Below, one piece after another: positions 1 through 9,437 of a DNA stretch of 64,000 nt. Every line of letters begins with the position of its first letter. The stretch's first letter is position 1. A model generated the notes under the pieces. That model did no database searches. It saw only the letters and a list, made by a program, of their open reading frames with translations, and was not told the DNA's origin. The translations under genes and the position numbers were made by a program. Source of the DNA: Kocuria marina (lineage in GTDB: Bacteria; Actinomycetota; Actinomycetes; Actinomycetales; Micrococcaceae); contig NZ_JROM01000007.1 in NCBI RefSeq assembly GCF_000786655.1, positions 1 to 64,000 on the forward strand, given 5' to 3'.

Positions 1-276
1 CGGATGAGCAAGACCGACCTGCGGGCCAGGCCCATGTTCCACCACGACCGCGATGCCATCGAGGCCCACCTCACCATCGTCGTCACCGCCCTGGCCGTCG
101 CCCGTCACCTGCAGGATCAGACCGGGATGAGCATCAAGAAGATCGTCCAGGCCCTACGCCCGCTGCAACAGGTCACCGTCGTCATCGCCGGTCACCCCCA
201 CGTCGCCGCCGACCCGCTGACCGGCACCGCCAGCGAGATCCTCACCGCCACCGGCACCGAATGGCCAACACACTAA
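1..276 (+). CDS. IS1634-like transposase, C-terminal end (cut by window edge)
   Basis: Only the last 91 or so codons are visible; the frame is open from base 1 and stops with TAA at 274-276. The piece resembles the C-terminus of DDE transposases of the IS1634/IS1549 group (IS4 superfamily): a D-A-I-E-A-H-L-T-I-V stretch (residues 18-27 of the visible part) carries the Glu usually counted as the last catalytic acid, followed by the T-G-x-S-I-K-K motif seen in that group. The family assignment is from memory of related proteins. No terminal inverted repeat could be defined after the stop, so the right end of the element is not placed. Whether the rest of the gene is intact cannot be judged. Confidence 0.7.
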   Translation, partial: RMSKTDLRARPMFHHDRDAIEAHLTIVVTALAVARHLQDQTGMSIKKIVQALRPLQQVTVVIAGHPHVAADPLTGTASEILTATGTEWPTH

Positions 277-448
277 ATTGGCACGACTCGGGCGGAAGCG
301 ACCGCGGCGCCGGTCACGGAACCGGCAGCGCTCGACCCGGGATCGTGCGAGGAGCGCTTCGGGGCGGACGGCATTGATTCAGCCTAGGGGCCGCCGCGAC
401 AGGATGCGAACCGTTCGCGGTGCGGGTCCTCACACGACACGACATGGG

Positions 449-483
449 AAAAGGCGGCCCACTCCCGTCAGGAGCGGACCGCC
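449..483 (-). terminator. Rho-independent terminator of groESL
   Basis: On the minus strand, about 40 bases after the groEL stop, GGCGGTCC and GGGCCGCC can pair around an inner CTCC/GGAG stem, and the hairpin is followed at once by TTTT. This is a classic intrinsic terminator for the groES-groEL transcript. The 170 bases between it and the transposase stop hold no gene that I can support. Confidence 0.75.
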
Positions 484-523
484 AATTCTCAGACACCCAC
501 CGAGGTGGGCGGGGTGGGACGGG

Positions 524-2116
<1,593 letters not shown>

Positions 2117-2214
2117 TTACGAAACGAGAAGGGTGTGGAAATGACGGCGCGGTGCCCGCGTGGCCCGTTCTCGGGCGAACGTCCGGGCACCGCGCACGAA
2201 AGTCGTTGCGGGGA

Positions 2215-2511
2215 TTACTTCTCGATGACGGCCAGCACGTCGCGCGCCGGGAGCACCAGGTACTCCTCGCCGTTGTACTTGACCTCGGTCCCGCCGTACT
2301 TGGAGAAGATGACCACGTCACCCTCCTTGACGTCCACGGGGATGCGGTTGCCCTTGTCGTCCACGCGGCCCGGGCCCACGGCCAGGACGGTGCCTTCCTG
2401 CGGCTTCTCCTTGGCGGTGTCCGGGATGACCAGACCGGAAGCGGTGGTCTGTTCAGCGGCCAGCGGCTGAACCACGATGCGATCCTCGAGAGGCTTGATG
2501 GAGACCGACAC
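2215..2511 (-). CDS. groES: Co-chaperonin GroES (10 kDa)
   Basis: Heptameric lid of GroEL. The 98-residue product starts with GTG at 2511 ([10 protein letters not shown] after the first codon), preceded by a good AAGGGAGAG ribosome-binding site. The open frame continues upstream to 2676, but that part crosses the CIRCE operator and promoter and has no similarity to GroES, so it is not coding. The G-L-V-I-P-D mobile loop region and the C-terminal half with V-K-Y-N-G-E-E-Y are typical. It is the first gene of the groES-groEL operon and is under HrcA-type control through the operator at 2643-2669. Confidence 0.97.
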   Translation of the reverse strand: MSVSIKPLEDRIVVQPLAAEQTTASGLVIPDTAKEKPQEGTVLAVGPGRVDDKGNRIPVDVKEGDVVIFSKYGGTEVKYNGEEYLVLPARDVLAVIEK

Positions 2512-2642
2512 GATCTCTCCCTTTCTTCTAGGCGTGTGAGACGGTGTGCGAACGCGCCGTGTCATGGGGTCCCATGACGGCGTCCGCCACAGGCCAGTTG
2601 GCGTGCCAACCGTCGTCGCGGTGCCGATTGAGCGCCTGGCCT

Positions 2643-2669
2643 TTAGCACCCTCACCATGAGAGTGCTAA
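2643..2669 (-). promoter_or_regulatory. CIRCE operator (HrcA binding site) of groESL
   Basis: TTAGCACCC, nine bases, GAGTGCTAA: an almost perfect match to the CIRCE inverted repeat TTAGCACTC-N9-GAGTGCTAA, with one changed base in one arm. It starts a few bases downstream of the -10 box and so covers the transcription start, the usual place for HrcA repression that is relieved by heat stress. Confidence 0.93.
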
Positions 2670-2674
2670 TCATC

Positions 2675-2704
2675 ACTGTAGGGAGACGGGCCGCGCGCGG
2701 TCAA
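2675..2704 (-). promoter_or_regulatory. SigA-type promoter of groESL
   Basis: On the minus strand TTGACC (2704-2699) and TACAGT (2680-2675) are 18 bases apart and lie directly upstream of the CIRCE operator. Both boxes fit the vegetative consensus well, and the spacing to the operator fits a start point inside or just before CIRCE. The groES leader would be about 155 bases. Confidence 0.75.
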
Positions 2705-2776
2705 GGCGCGCCCGCCGCGCTCGCCTCTGGGCGCAATCCGCGGGTACGACGCCGCTGTCCCCCGCCCTCCCCACGG

Positions 2777-2840
2777 CCGCGTCAGTAGTGGCCGGAGAGC
2801 CGTCCGTGCCGCGTCAGTAGTAGACCGCGAGCCGTCCGTG
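2777..2840. repeat. Tandem imperfect duplication of 32 bases at the end of the siderophore ATPase gene
   Basis: Bases 2777-2808 and 2809-2840 are two adjacent 32-base units with 28 identical positions. The second unit holds the last codons and stop of the ABC ATPase gene; the first is a decayed copy behind the stop that would encode nearly the same ending. A slippage-type duplication of the gene end is the simplest explanation. Confidence 0.8.
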
Positions 2841-3569
2841 GGGGCCGTCGTGGCACGTGACCGGGGTGTCGAACACGCGCGTGAGGGTCTCGTCCGTCAT
2901 GATCTGCTCGGGCGGGCCGAACTCCACCACGCGACCGTCCTTCACGGCGCAGATCCAGTCCGAGTAGTGGCTCGCGAAGTTGATGTCGTGCAGCACGATC
3001 AGCACGGTGCGGCCGAGCTCGTCCGCGACGCGGCGCAAGTGGTGCATCATGTGCACCGAGTGGCGCATGTCCAGGTTGTTGAGCGGCTCGTCCAGCAACA
3101 GGTACTCGGTGTCCTGGCACAGCACCATGGCCACGTACGCGCGCTGGCGCTGACCGCCCGAGAGCTGGTCCAGGTAGCGGTTCTGCAGGGGCCCCAGGTC
3201 GAAGAAGTCGATCGACTCGGAGATGATCCGCTCGTCGTCCCGCGTGATCCGCCCGCGCGTGTACGGGAAGCGACCCAGTGCCACGAGCTGGCGCACGGTG
3301 AGCCGAGCGGTGAAGTGGTTCTCCTGGCGCAACGTGGAGACCACCTTGGCGAGTTCGCGCGGCGGCGTCCTGCTGACGTCGTGACCGCCGATCTCCACGG
3401 TGCCGGCCTCCGGACCCAGCAGGTGACCCATCATGGTCAACAGCGTGGACTTCCCCGCGCCGTTGGGCCCCACGAGCGCGGTCACGCCACCGGCGGGGAT
3501 CTGCAGATCCACCGGCCCGATCGCCATGTCCGTGCCGTACTCCTTGACCAGTCCGGTCAACTGGATCAC
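2814..3569 (-). CDS. Ferric-siderophore ABC transporter, ATP-binding protein
   Basis: ATPase of an iron-chelate importer (FepC/FecE class, closest in pattern to the YclP/VctC group). In 251 residues it has Walker A G-P-N-G-A-G-K-S-T (residues 34-42), the signature L-S-G-G-Q-R-Q-R-A, Walker B Y-L-L-L-D-E-P and the switch His in V-L-H-D-I-N. The GTG start at 3569 overlaps the stop of the upstream permease by four bases (GTGA), which implies translational coupling. Last gene of a four-gene operon with two permeases and a binding lipoprotein. The 3' end has been duplicated in tandem behind the stop. Confidence 0.93.
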   Translation of the reverse strand: MIQLTGLVKEYGTDMAIGPVDLQIPAGGVTALVGPNGAGKSTLLTMMGHLLGPEAGTVEIGGHDVSRTPPRELAKVVSTLRQENHFTARLTVRQLVALGRFPYTRGRITRDDERIISESIDFFDLGPLQNRYLDQLSGGQRQRAYVAMVLCQDTEYLLLDEPLNNLDMRHSVHMMHHLRRVADELGRTVLIVLHDINFASHYSDWICAVKDGRVVEFGPPEQIMTDETLTRVFDTPVTCHDGPHGRLAVYY

Positions 3570-4603
3570 AGTCTGCCCCTCCTCAGGATCACGAAGAGGA
3601 AGACGCTGCCACCCACCAGCTCGATGATGATGGACACAGCGCCCTCCGCGTAGAAGACGTTCTTCAGGACGAAATAGGCCCCGGACAGCACCGCGAAACC
3701 GATCAGCGCGGCCATGGGGAACACGTAGCGGTGGTCGTGGGTGTCCGCGAACTGGTACGCCAGGATCGCCACGAGGAACCCCAGGAACGTCATGGGCCCG
3801 ATCAGGGACGTGGAGACCGCCATGAGGATGGACACCCAGAACAGGGTGAGCAGCAGCTCCCGGCGGTGGTCCATGCCCAGGTTCGTGGCCACGTCCCGCC
3901 CCATGGCCATGACGTTGAGCTTGCGGGAGTGCACGTACAGGGCCACCGTGGCCACGACGCACAGCGGCACGGCCAGCGGGAAGTACCCGGGATCCGCGTT
4001 GGCCACCGAGCCGAACAACCGGGCGCTGAGCACGTCGAACTCGCTCGGTGAGAGCAAGCGCTGCATGAAGGTGGACACCGCGCCCAGTCCGCCGCCCAGG
4101 ACGATGCCAATCAGCAGCATGACCTGCACGTTGGCGTACTTGCCCGAGAGCAACCAGCCATAGAGCCCCAGCGCGAACACGATCATGAGGCTCACCTGCA
4201 GGGCGTACTGCGGCAGTCCCTGCACCGCGCTGACCCCCACCGCGCCCAGGAAGTAGACCGCGGAGGTCTGGATGAGCACGTACAGGGACTCGAACCCCAT
4301 GATCGAGGGCGTGATGATCCGGTTGTTCGCGGCGGTCTGGAACGCGACCGTGGCCATGGCTTGGCTCACCGCCACGATCAGGATCACCACCACGCTCGTG
4401 GCCCGGGACTCGGCGATCCGCCAGAATCCCGGGGTGCCGAACGGCAGGGGGTTGTCCCACGTGAGGATGCCCGCGCAGAACACGAGTCCCGCCGCGAGCA
4501 GGGACAGCGCGGTGATCCAGTAGCGGCGGCGGTGGGTCGGGGAGACGAAGGCTCCCGATCCCGTGCGCGCCCGGTCGTGGCGCAGCGCGGTGGCCTCAGA
4601 CAT
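3566..4603 (-). CDS. Ferric-siderophore ABC transporter, permease (second subunit)
   Basis: FecCD-family membrane protein of 345 residues with about nine to ten hydrophobic segments after a 30-residue cytoplasmic, Arg-rich N-terminus. The stretch S-L-I-G-P-M-T-F-L-G-F-L-V-A in the C-terminal half corresponds to the conserved loop that contacts the ATPase. It forms the channel together with the other permease encoded just upstream, whose stop it overlaps by eight bases. Layout and sequence resemble the YclN/YclO pair of the petrobactin/catecholate importer class, but the actual siderophore is not predictable. Confidence 0.92.
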   Translation of the reverse strand: MSEATALRHDRARTGSGAFVSPTHRRRYWITALSLLAAGLVFCAGILTWDNPLPFGTPGFWRIAESRATSVVVILIVAVSQAMATVAFQTAANNRIITPSIMGFESLYVLIQTSAVYFLGAVGVSAVQGLPQYALQVSLMIVFALGLYGWLLSGKYANVQVMLLIGIVLGGGLGAVSTFMQRLLSPSEFDVLSARLFGSVANADPGYFPLAVPLCVVATVALYVHSRKLNVMAMGRDVATNLGMDHRRELLLTLFWVSILMAVSTSLIGPMTFLGFLVAILAYQFADTHDHRYVFPMAALIGFAVLSGAYFVLKNVFYAEGAVSIIIELVGGSVFLFVILRRGRL

Positions 4604-5576
4604 GGCGCCGGCTCCGCAGCAACAGGGCGATGAACACCGCAGCGCCCACGATGCCCAGGATCAGGGACACGGGGACCTCGAACGGCGCGATGATCGTGCG
4701 CCCGATCAGGTCGCACACCGTGACCAAGCCGATCCCGAGCAGGCACACCCACGGCAGGTTCGAGCGCAGGTCGTCACCGCGGAACAGGGACACCACGTTG
4801 GGCACGATCAACCCCAGGAACGGCAGGTTGCCCACGACCACCGTGACCACGCCCGTGGCCACGGCCACGAGTCCGGTGCCGATCAGGATGATCCGGTTGT
4901 AGTTCAATCCCACGTTGGTCGCGATGTCCTCGCCGAGCCCGGCCACGGTGAGCCGGTCCGCCGTGATGAACACGAGCACCGCCACGAGTGCCACGACCCA
5001 CAGGGTCTCGTACTGGCCGCGTAGCACGGACGTGAAACTGCCCGCGAACCACACGCCCAGGTTCTGCAACCGGTCCGTGACGAGCGCCAGGTAGGTGGAG
5101 ATCGACCCCACCACGGCCCCGAGCATGATCCCCACGATCGGCACGATCAGGGAAGAACGCAGGGTGACCCGGCGCAGGAACGCGAAGAACACCATGGTGC
5201 CCACGAACGCGGCCACGATCGCGCCGATCATCCGCGCGCTCAACCCGGCGTCCGGGGCCAGGATCATCATGAGCAGCAACCCCAGCCCGGCCCACTCGGT
5301 GGTGCCCGTGGTCGTGGGTTCCACGAACCGGTTCTGGGTCAGCAACTGCATGACCAGCCCGGACATGGCCATCGCGGCACCGGCCAGTACCAGGGCCACC
5401 GTGCGGGGAATCCGGGTCAGCCCCAGGAACTGCTCACCCTGGGCGTCCGAGAGGTCCGCGACCCCCGTGACCAGGGACAGCCAGAGCAGCCCCAGGACCA
5501 CCAGCAGGGCGAGCCAGAACTTCCAGTCCCGGGCCACCCCCGCGCGGGTCGGACGTTGTGCAGTGGAGACCATCAC
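4596..5576 (-). CDS. Ferric-siderophore ABC transporter, permease (first subunit)
   Basis: FecCD-family permease of 326 residues, almost entirely hydrophobic helices. R-I-P-R-T-V-A-L-V-L-A-G-A-A near residues 56-69 and V-G-N-L-P-F-L-G-L-I-V-P-N in the C-terminal third are the two family hallmarks: the segment following the first helix, and the ATPase-contact loop. Lies 78 bases after the binding-protein gene and overlaps the second permease. Iron control is expected through the operator at the head of the operon. Confidence 0.92.
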   Translation of the reverse strand: MMVSTAQRPTRAGVARDWKFWLALLVVLGLLWLSLVTGVADLSDAQGEQFLGLTRIPRTVALVLAGAAMAMSGLVMQLLTQNRFVEPTTTGTTEWAGLGLLLMMILAPDAGLSARMIGAIVAAFVGTMVFFAFLRRVTLRSSLIVPIVGIMLGAVVGSISTYLALVTDRLQNLGVWFAGSFTSVLRGQYETLWVVALVAVLVFITADRLTVAGLGEDIATNVGLNYNRIILIGTGLVAVATGVVTVVVGNLPFLGLIVPNVVSLFRGDDLRSNLPWVCLLGIGLVTVCDLIGRTIIAPFEVPVSLILGIVGAAVFIALLLRSRRHV

Positions 5577-5654
5577 GTGTGTGCTTCCTGGATCATGCCG
5601 AAGCCCCGCGGGAGGCTCCCGCGGGGCGTCGGTGGTCGTGCGGGGCGGGAGGGA

Positions 5655-6635
5655 TCAGTTGTTCCGGCCTCCCAGTTTCTCCGCGATGTCATTGAGGATC
5701 TCGGTGTAGGTCTGGATCCCCTCGTTCGTGTAGGTGTCCGCGGGCAGGTAGACCACGTTGCCGTTCTTCACCGCGGGGACGTCCTTGAGGGCCTCGGACT
5801 TCTCGATCACCTCGGACGCCGGGCTGGCCCCCTCGGAGGTCTTCACACCCGCGTCACGGTCCAGCACGATCAGCAGTTCCGGGCGGGACTGGGCGATGGC
5901 CTCCACGGAGATGTCGTCCCCCTGGTGGTTGTCGGAGCCCTCGACCTTCAGCGCGGGCTGCAGCCCCACCATGTCGAACAGCGGGCCGATCGTGCGTCCC
6001 TTGCTCGGTGCCACGTACCCGATGTCACCACCGGAGACGATTACGCCCATCGTGGACTGGCCGTCGTAGGCGTCCTTGGCGCGCTGGGCGGCCTGGTCCA
6101 GCCCGTCGGTGAGTTGGCGGGCCTCCTCCTGCTTGCCGAAGACCTCGCCCAGGGCCGTGGTCTGGCGCTTGAGCTCCTCGTCCAGCGGCTGGTCGTCGCG
6201 CGGATCCAGTTCCAGCATGGCGGCGTCCGGGACGAGCTTCTTGATGTCGTCGTAGTACTGCGCGAAGCGCTGCCCGTTGATCACGAGGTCCGGGTCCACC
6301 CCGGCGATCGCCTCGAGGTTCGGTTCGCGGTGGGAGCCCAGGTCCACGACGGCGTCGTCGTTCGCGTAGGAGATGTCGTTCGGGATCAGCTGCTTGGGGG
6401 CGGCCTTGAGCTGTACGCCCCAGTCCGCGAGCGTCTCGAAGACCCGGTTATCGGTGGCCACCACGGACTGCGGCGGGGCGGGAACGGTCTGCTCGCCCTT
6501 GTTGTCCGTGACGGTCACGGTGGCCGCGGACGCCTGGGTGTCGGAGGCGTTCTGGGCGTTGGCACCGCATCCCACGAGGGCCAGTGCCGCCACGGCACTC
6601 AGCGCCACACCGGGGATCAATCGGTTCATGGACAT
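5655..6635 (-). CDS. Ferric-siderophore ABC transporter, substrate-binding lipoprotein
   Basis: Periplasmic-binding-protein homologue (FepB/YclQ class) anchored by lipid. A short basic start, a hydrophobic core and the lipobox A-L-V-G-C-G put the modified Cys at residue 23; the next 20 residues are a Ser/Ala/Thr-rich tether. The rest (326 residues in total) has the two-lobe type III fold pattern, with E-A-I-A-G-V-D-P-D-L-V-I in the first lobe and E-A-I-A-Q-S-R-P-E-L-L-I-V in the second. First gene of the importer operon, about 50 bases downstream of an iron box. Confidence 0.93.
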   Translation of the reverse strand: MSMNRLIPGVALSAVAALALVGCGANAQNASDTQASAATVTVTDNKGEQTVPAPPQSVVATDNRVFETLADWGVQLKAAPKQLIPNDISYANDDAVVDLGSHREPNLEAIAGVDPDLVINGQRFAQYYDDIKKLVPDAAMLELDPRDDQPLDEELKRQTTALGEVFGKQEEARQLTDGLDQAAQRAKDAYDGQSTMGVIVSGGDIGYVAPSKGRTIGPLFDMVGLQPALKVEGSDNHQGDDISVEAIAQSRPELLIVLDRDAGVKTSEGASPASEVIEKSEALKDVPAVKNGNVVYLPADTYTNEGIQTYTEILNDIAEKLGGRNN

Positions 6636-6683
6636 GGATTTTCTCGCAATCTCGCGGGGTCGTCTGTTACGGGCGGCCAGCCA

Positions 6684-6702
6684 CTAGGTGAGCCTAACCT
6701 AA
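6684..6702 (-). promoter_or_regulatory. DtxR/IdeR iron box of the siderophore importer operon
   Basis: The 19 bases CTAGGTGAGCCTAACCTAA match the DtxR/IdeR consensus TTAGGTTAGGCTAACCTAA at 16 positions, with one arm perfect. On the minus strand the site contains TAGGTT/TAGGCT hexamers that could serve as the -10 box, so bound repressor with Fe(II) would block transcription. It lies about 50 bases before the binding-protein start codon. Confidence 0.88.
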
Positions 6703-6796
6703 TTAGGGATGCGGATCGTAATGTAAATGGCTCTGTGACGGGCATCGCGGCCCGCGCGTTCGTCGCGGCTTCCCCGCGCCGTGATGTGATGGACGC

Positions 6797-8167
6797 GTGA
6801 ACGCCTCCACCGCCCCCGACGACGCCGAGACCCGCGGTCTCGCCCAGCTGCTGACCCCGCAGGGGATGCGGCTGCTGGATTCCCTGGGCCCCTACGACCC
6901 GGACGCCACGCTCGCGCTCTCACAGTCCCTGCGAGCGCAGGGCCACGACCCGGAGCTCGTGGCCGCGGTCCTCACCCAGTCCCGGTTGCGCGCCAAGGCC
7001 CACGCCAAGTTCGGGGACTTCGCCCGCCACATGGTCTTCACGCGCGACGGCGTGGAGCAGGCCACCCGCTGGTCGGTGGCCGCCCTGCACGCCCAGCGGT
7101 TCGCGCAAGCGGGGATCGAGCACGTGGTGGACCTGGGCTGCGGGATCGGCGCTGACTCGCTGGCCCTGGCCGCCCTGGATCGCACGGTCACCGCGGTGGA
7201 GCTGGACCCGGCCACCGCGGCCGTGGCGACCGTCAACCTCACGGGCTGGCCGCGCGCCCGGGTGGTGTGCGCGGACGCGCAGTCCCTGGACCTGGACGCG
7301 CTCGAGTCCGGTCCCGCGCAGGGCGTGTGGCTGGACCCCGCGCGCCGGGTCTCGGGTCACGGGCGCACGCGGCGGTTGTTCGACCCGGAGGCCTTCTCCC
7401 CTCCCCTGTCCTTCGTCACGGACCTCGCGGATCGGGGGCTCGCCGTGGGCGCCAAGCTCGGTCCCGGCATCCCCCACGAGCACGTCCCGCGCGCGGCGGA
7501 GGCCCAATGGATCTCACAGCACGGTGACGTCGTGGAGGTCGCATTGTGGTTCAACGCCGTGCGCCGCCCGGACGTCGCGCGCGCCGCCCTGGTCCTCGGA
7601 CACGACGGCGCACCCCGCCTTCCCGGCGCCGCCGACGACACGCTCGTGCCGGGTGACGACGCGCCGGGTGCCGGGGGCGGCCGGAACGGTGACGCATCCC
7701 GGGACGGTGCCGCGGCGTCGTCGGCGGCCGAACTGACCTCCGCGACGTGGGAGTCGCCCGCGGCGGAAGGGGATCTGCTGGGCGCGGTGGGGCAGTACTT
7801 CTACGAGCCCGACGGCGCGGTGATCCGCGCGGGGCTCGTGACCGATCTCGCGCAGCGCATGGGGGCGCGTCTGATCCATCCCGCGATCGCGTACCTGAGC
7901 TCGGACACGCTCGTGCATACCCCGCTGGCCACCGCGTACGAGGTGCGCGAGGTGCTGCCCCACACCGTGAAGACCCTCAAGAAGTGGGTGCGGGAGCAGG
8001 ACGTGGGAACGCTGGAGATCAAGAAACGCGGCACGGACGTGACCCCCGAGCAACTGCGTCAGCAACTTGCACCCCGGGGCACACAGCGAGCGACCCTGGT
8101 CATGACGCGACTCGAGCAGGCGGGGAAGGAACGGCGCGTGGTGCTCGCCGTAAACCTCGTACACTGA
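6797..8167 (+). CDS. Class I SAM-dependent methyltransferase with THUMP-like C-terminal domain
   Basis: The N-terminal half has the SAM-binding motif V-V-D-L-G-C-G-I-G-A-D (110-120), the acidic loop V-E-L-D-P-A-T (about 134-140) and an aspartate motif W-L-D-P-A-R-R (about 177-183) in place of the usual motif IV. The C-terminal 120 residues (from the Y-F-Y-E-P-D-G-A-V-I stretch) fit the THUMP-like domain of an actinobacterial RNA methyltransferase-like family. Substrate unknown, RNA likely by domain type. A 45-residue Gly/Ala/Asp-rich insert (about 272-318) separates the two parts. GTG start at 6797, no Shine-Dalgarno sequence visible. Confidence 0.82.
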   Translation: MNASTAPDDAETRGLAQLLTPQGMRLLDSLGPYDPDATLALSQSLRAQGHDPELVAAVLTQSRLRAKAHAKFGDFARHMVFTRDGVEQATRWSVAALHAQRFAQAGIEHVVDLGCGIGADSLALAALDRTVTAVELDPATAAVATVNLTGWPRARVVCADAQSLDLDALESGPAQGVWLDPARRVSGHGRTRRLFDPEAFSPPLSFVTDLADRGLAVGAKLGPGIPHEHVPRAAEAQWISQHGDVVEVALWFNAVRRPDVARAALVLGHDGAPRLPGAADDTLVPGDDAPGAGGGRNGDASRDGAAASSAAELTSATWESPAAEGDLLGAVGQYFYEPDGAVIRAGLVTDLAQRMGARLIHPAIAYLSSDTLVHTPLATAYEVREVLPHTVKTLKKWVREQDVGTLEIKKRGTDVTPEQLRQQLAPRGTQRATLVMTRLEQAGKERRVVLAVNLVH

Positions 8168-8270
8168 TACCCCTGTGTTCGGACCGCGCGCGACACCCCG
8201 GTGATCGGCAACGACGTCCCGGTTCAGGTCACGACCGCCGATCCCGGTGCACCCATGAGAGGACCACGCC

Positions 8271-9416
8271 GTGCAGATTGATTTCCACAGCTCCGAACGT
8301 TCCACCCTGGGTGTGGAGTGGGAGGTCGCCCTGGTCGAGCGCGAGAGCGGCGAGCTCGCCCCGCGCGGCCAGGAGGTCCTCGAGGCCCTCGTGGCGCAGC
8401 ACCCGCAGTTCGGTGAGGAGGGGGACCACCCCCATGTCACGGGCGAGTTCCTGCAGAACACCGTGGAGATGGTGACCGGTGTGTGCGACACCGTGGGCGA
8501 GGCCGTGGACCAGCTCGCGGACACCCAGGACCGGATCCGGGAGATCACCGATTCGCGGTCCCTCGAGATCTTCGGCGCGGGGACCCACCCGTTCTCCCAG
8601 TGGGCGGACCAGCCCGTGGTGGACAAGGAACGCTACTTCAAGGTCCTGGACCGCGCGCAGTACTGGGGCCGGCAGATGGTGATCTTCGGGGCCCATGTGC
8701 ACGTGGGCATCGACCACCGGGACAAGGCCCTGCCCGTCCTGGAGGGCCTGCTCAACTACTACCCCCACCTGCTCGCGCTGTCCGCGAACTCGCCGTACTG
8801 GTGCGGTCAGGACACGGGCTACGCATCCCACCGGGCACTGATCTTCCAGCAGCTGTCCACCGCGGGGCTGCCCTTCCACTTCGACACGTGGGGCGAGTAC
8901 GAGTCCTACGTCAACGACCTCATCGAGACCGGCGTGATCGAGGAGATCTCCGAGAACCGCTGGGACATCCGCCCCGTCCCCCGCTTCGGGACCGTGGAGA
9001 TGCGCGTGTGCGACGGGCCGTCCACCCTGCGCGAGGTGGGTGCGCTCGCCGCTCTGACGCAGTGCCTCGTGGAGTCCTTCTCCCGTTCCCTCAACAACGG
9101 TGACACGATCCCCGTGATGCCCCCGTGGCACCACCAGGAGAACAAGTGGCGAGCCGCGCGCTACGGTCTGGAGGCCGTCGTGATCCGGGACGCCCGCAAC
9201 CGCGAGCGCCTGGTCACGGAGGACCTCGCGGATCTGCTCACGGACTTGGAACCCCTCGCGGACGAGCTCGGCTGCACCCGCGAGCTCGCGCACGTGGAGA
9301 CCATGATGGGCGGGGCCGTCGGTTACCAGCGTCAGCGGCGCGTGGCCCAGGAGAACGGCGGGGACCTGCGCGCCGTGGTCATGGACATCGTGGAGCGCAA
9401 CCGCTCGGAGCGCTGA
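8271..9416 (+). CDS. GCS2-type carboxylate-amine ligase (YbdK/glutamate-cysteine ligase family 2)
   Basis: A 381-residue member of the GCS2 family, which joins glutamate to cysteine or similar amines with ATP. T-L-G-V-E-W-E-V (12-19) and the F-G-A-H-V-H-V-G motif (about 142-149) carry the acidic and His residues typical of the active site, and R-F-G-T-V-E-M-R-V-C-D (about 239-249) is the second block. GTG start at 8271 with a GAGAGGA ribosome site seven bases upstream. The organism appears to make mycothiol, not glutathione, so a plain glutathione role is unlikely; the true substrate is open. Ends 21 bases before the convergent tsaD. Confidence 0.85.
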   Translation: MQIDFHSSERSTLGVEWEVALVERESGELAPRGQEVLEALVAQHPQFGEEGDHPHVTGEFLQNTVEMVTGVCDTVGEAVDQLADTQDRIREITDSRSLEIFGAGTHPFSQWADQPVVDKERYFKVLDRAQYWGRQMVIFGAHVHVGIDHRDKALPVLEGLLNYYPHLLALSANSPYWCGQDTGYASHRALIFQQLSTAGLPFHFDTWGEYESYVNDLIETGVIEEISENRWDIRPVPRFGTVEMRVCDGPSTLREVGALAALTQCLVESFSRSLNNGDTIPVMPPWHHQENKWRAARYGLEAVVIRDARNRERLVTEDLADLLTDLEPLADELGCTRELAHVETMMGGAVGYQRQRRVAQENGGDLRAVVMDIVERNRSER

Positions 9417-9437
9417 TCCGGGTACGGCCCGGCAGGG

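Noticed and set aside
2560-2676. A longer GroES starting at 2676
   Set aside because: The added residues would be encoded by the CIRCE operator and the leader; the GTG at 2511 has a proper ribosome site and gives the family length.
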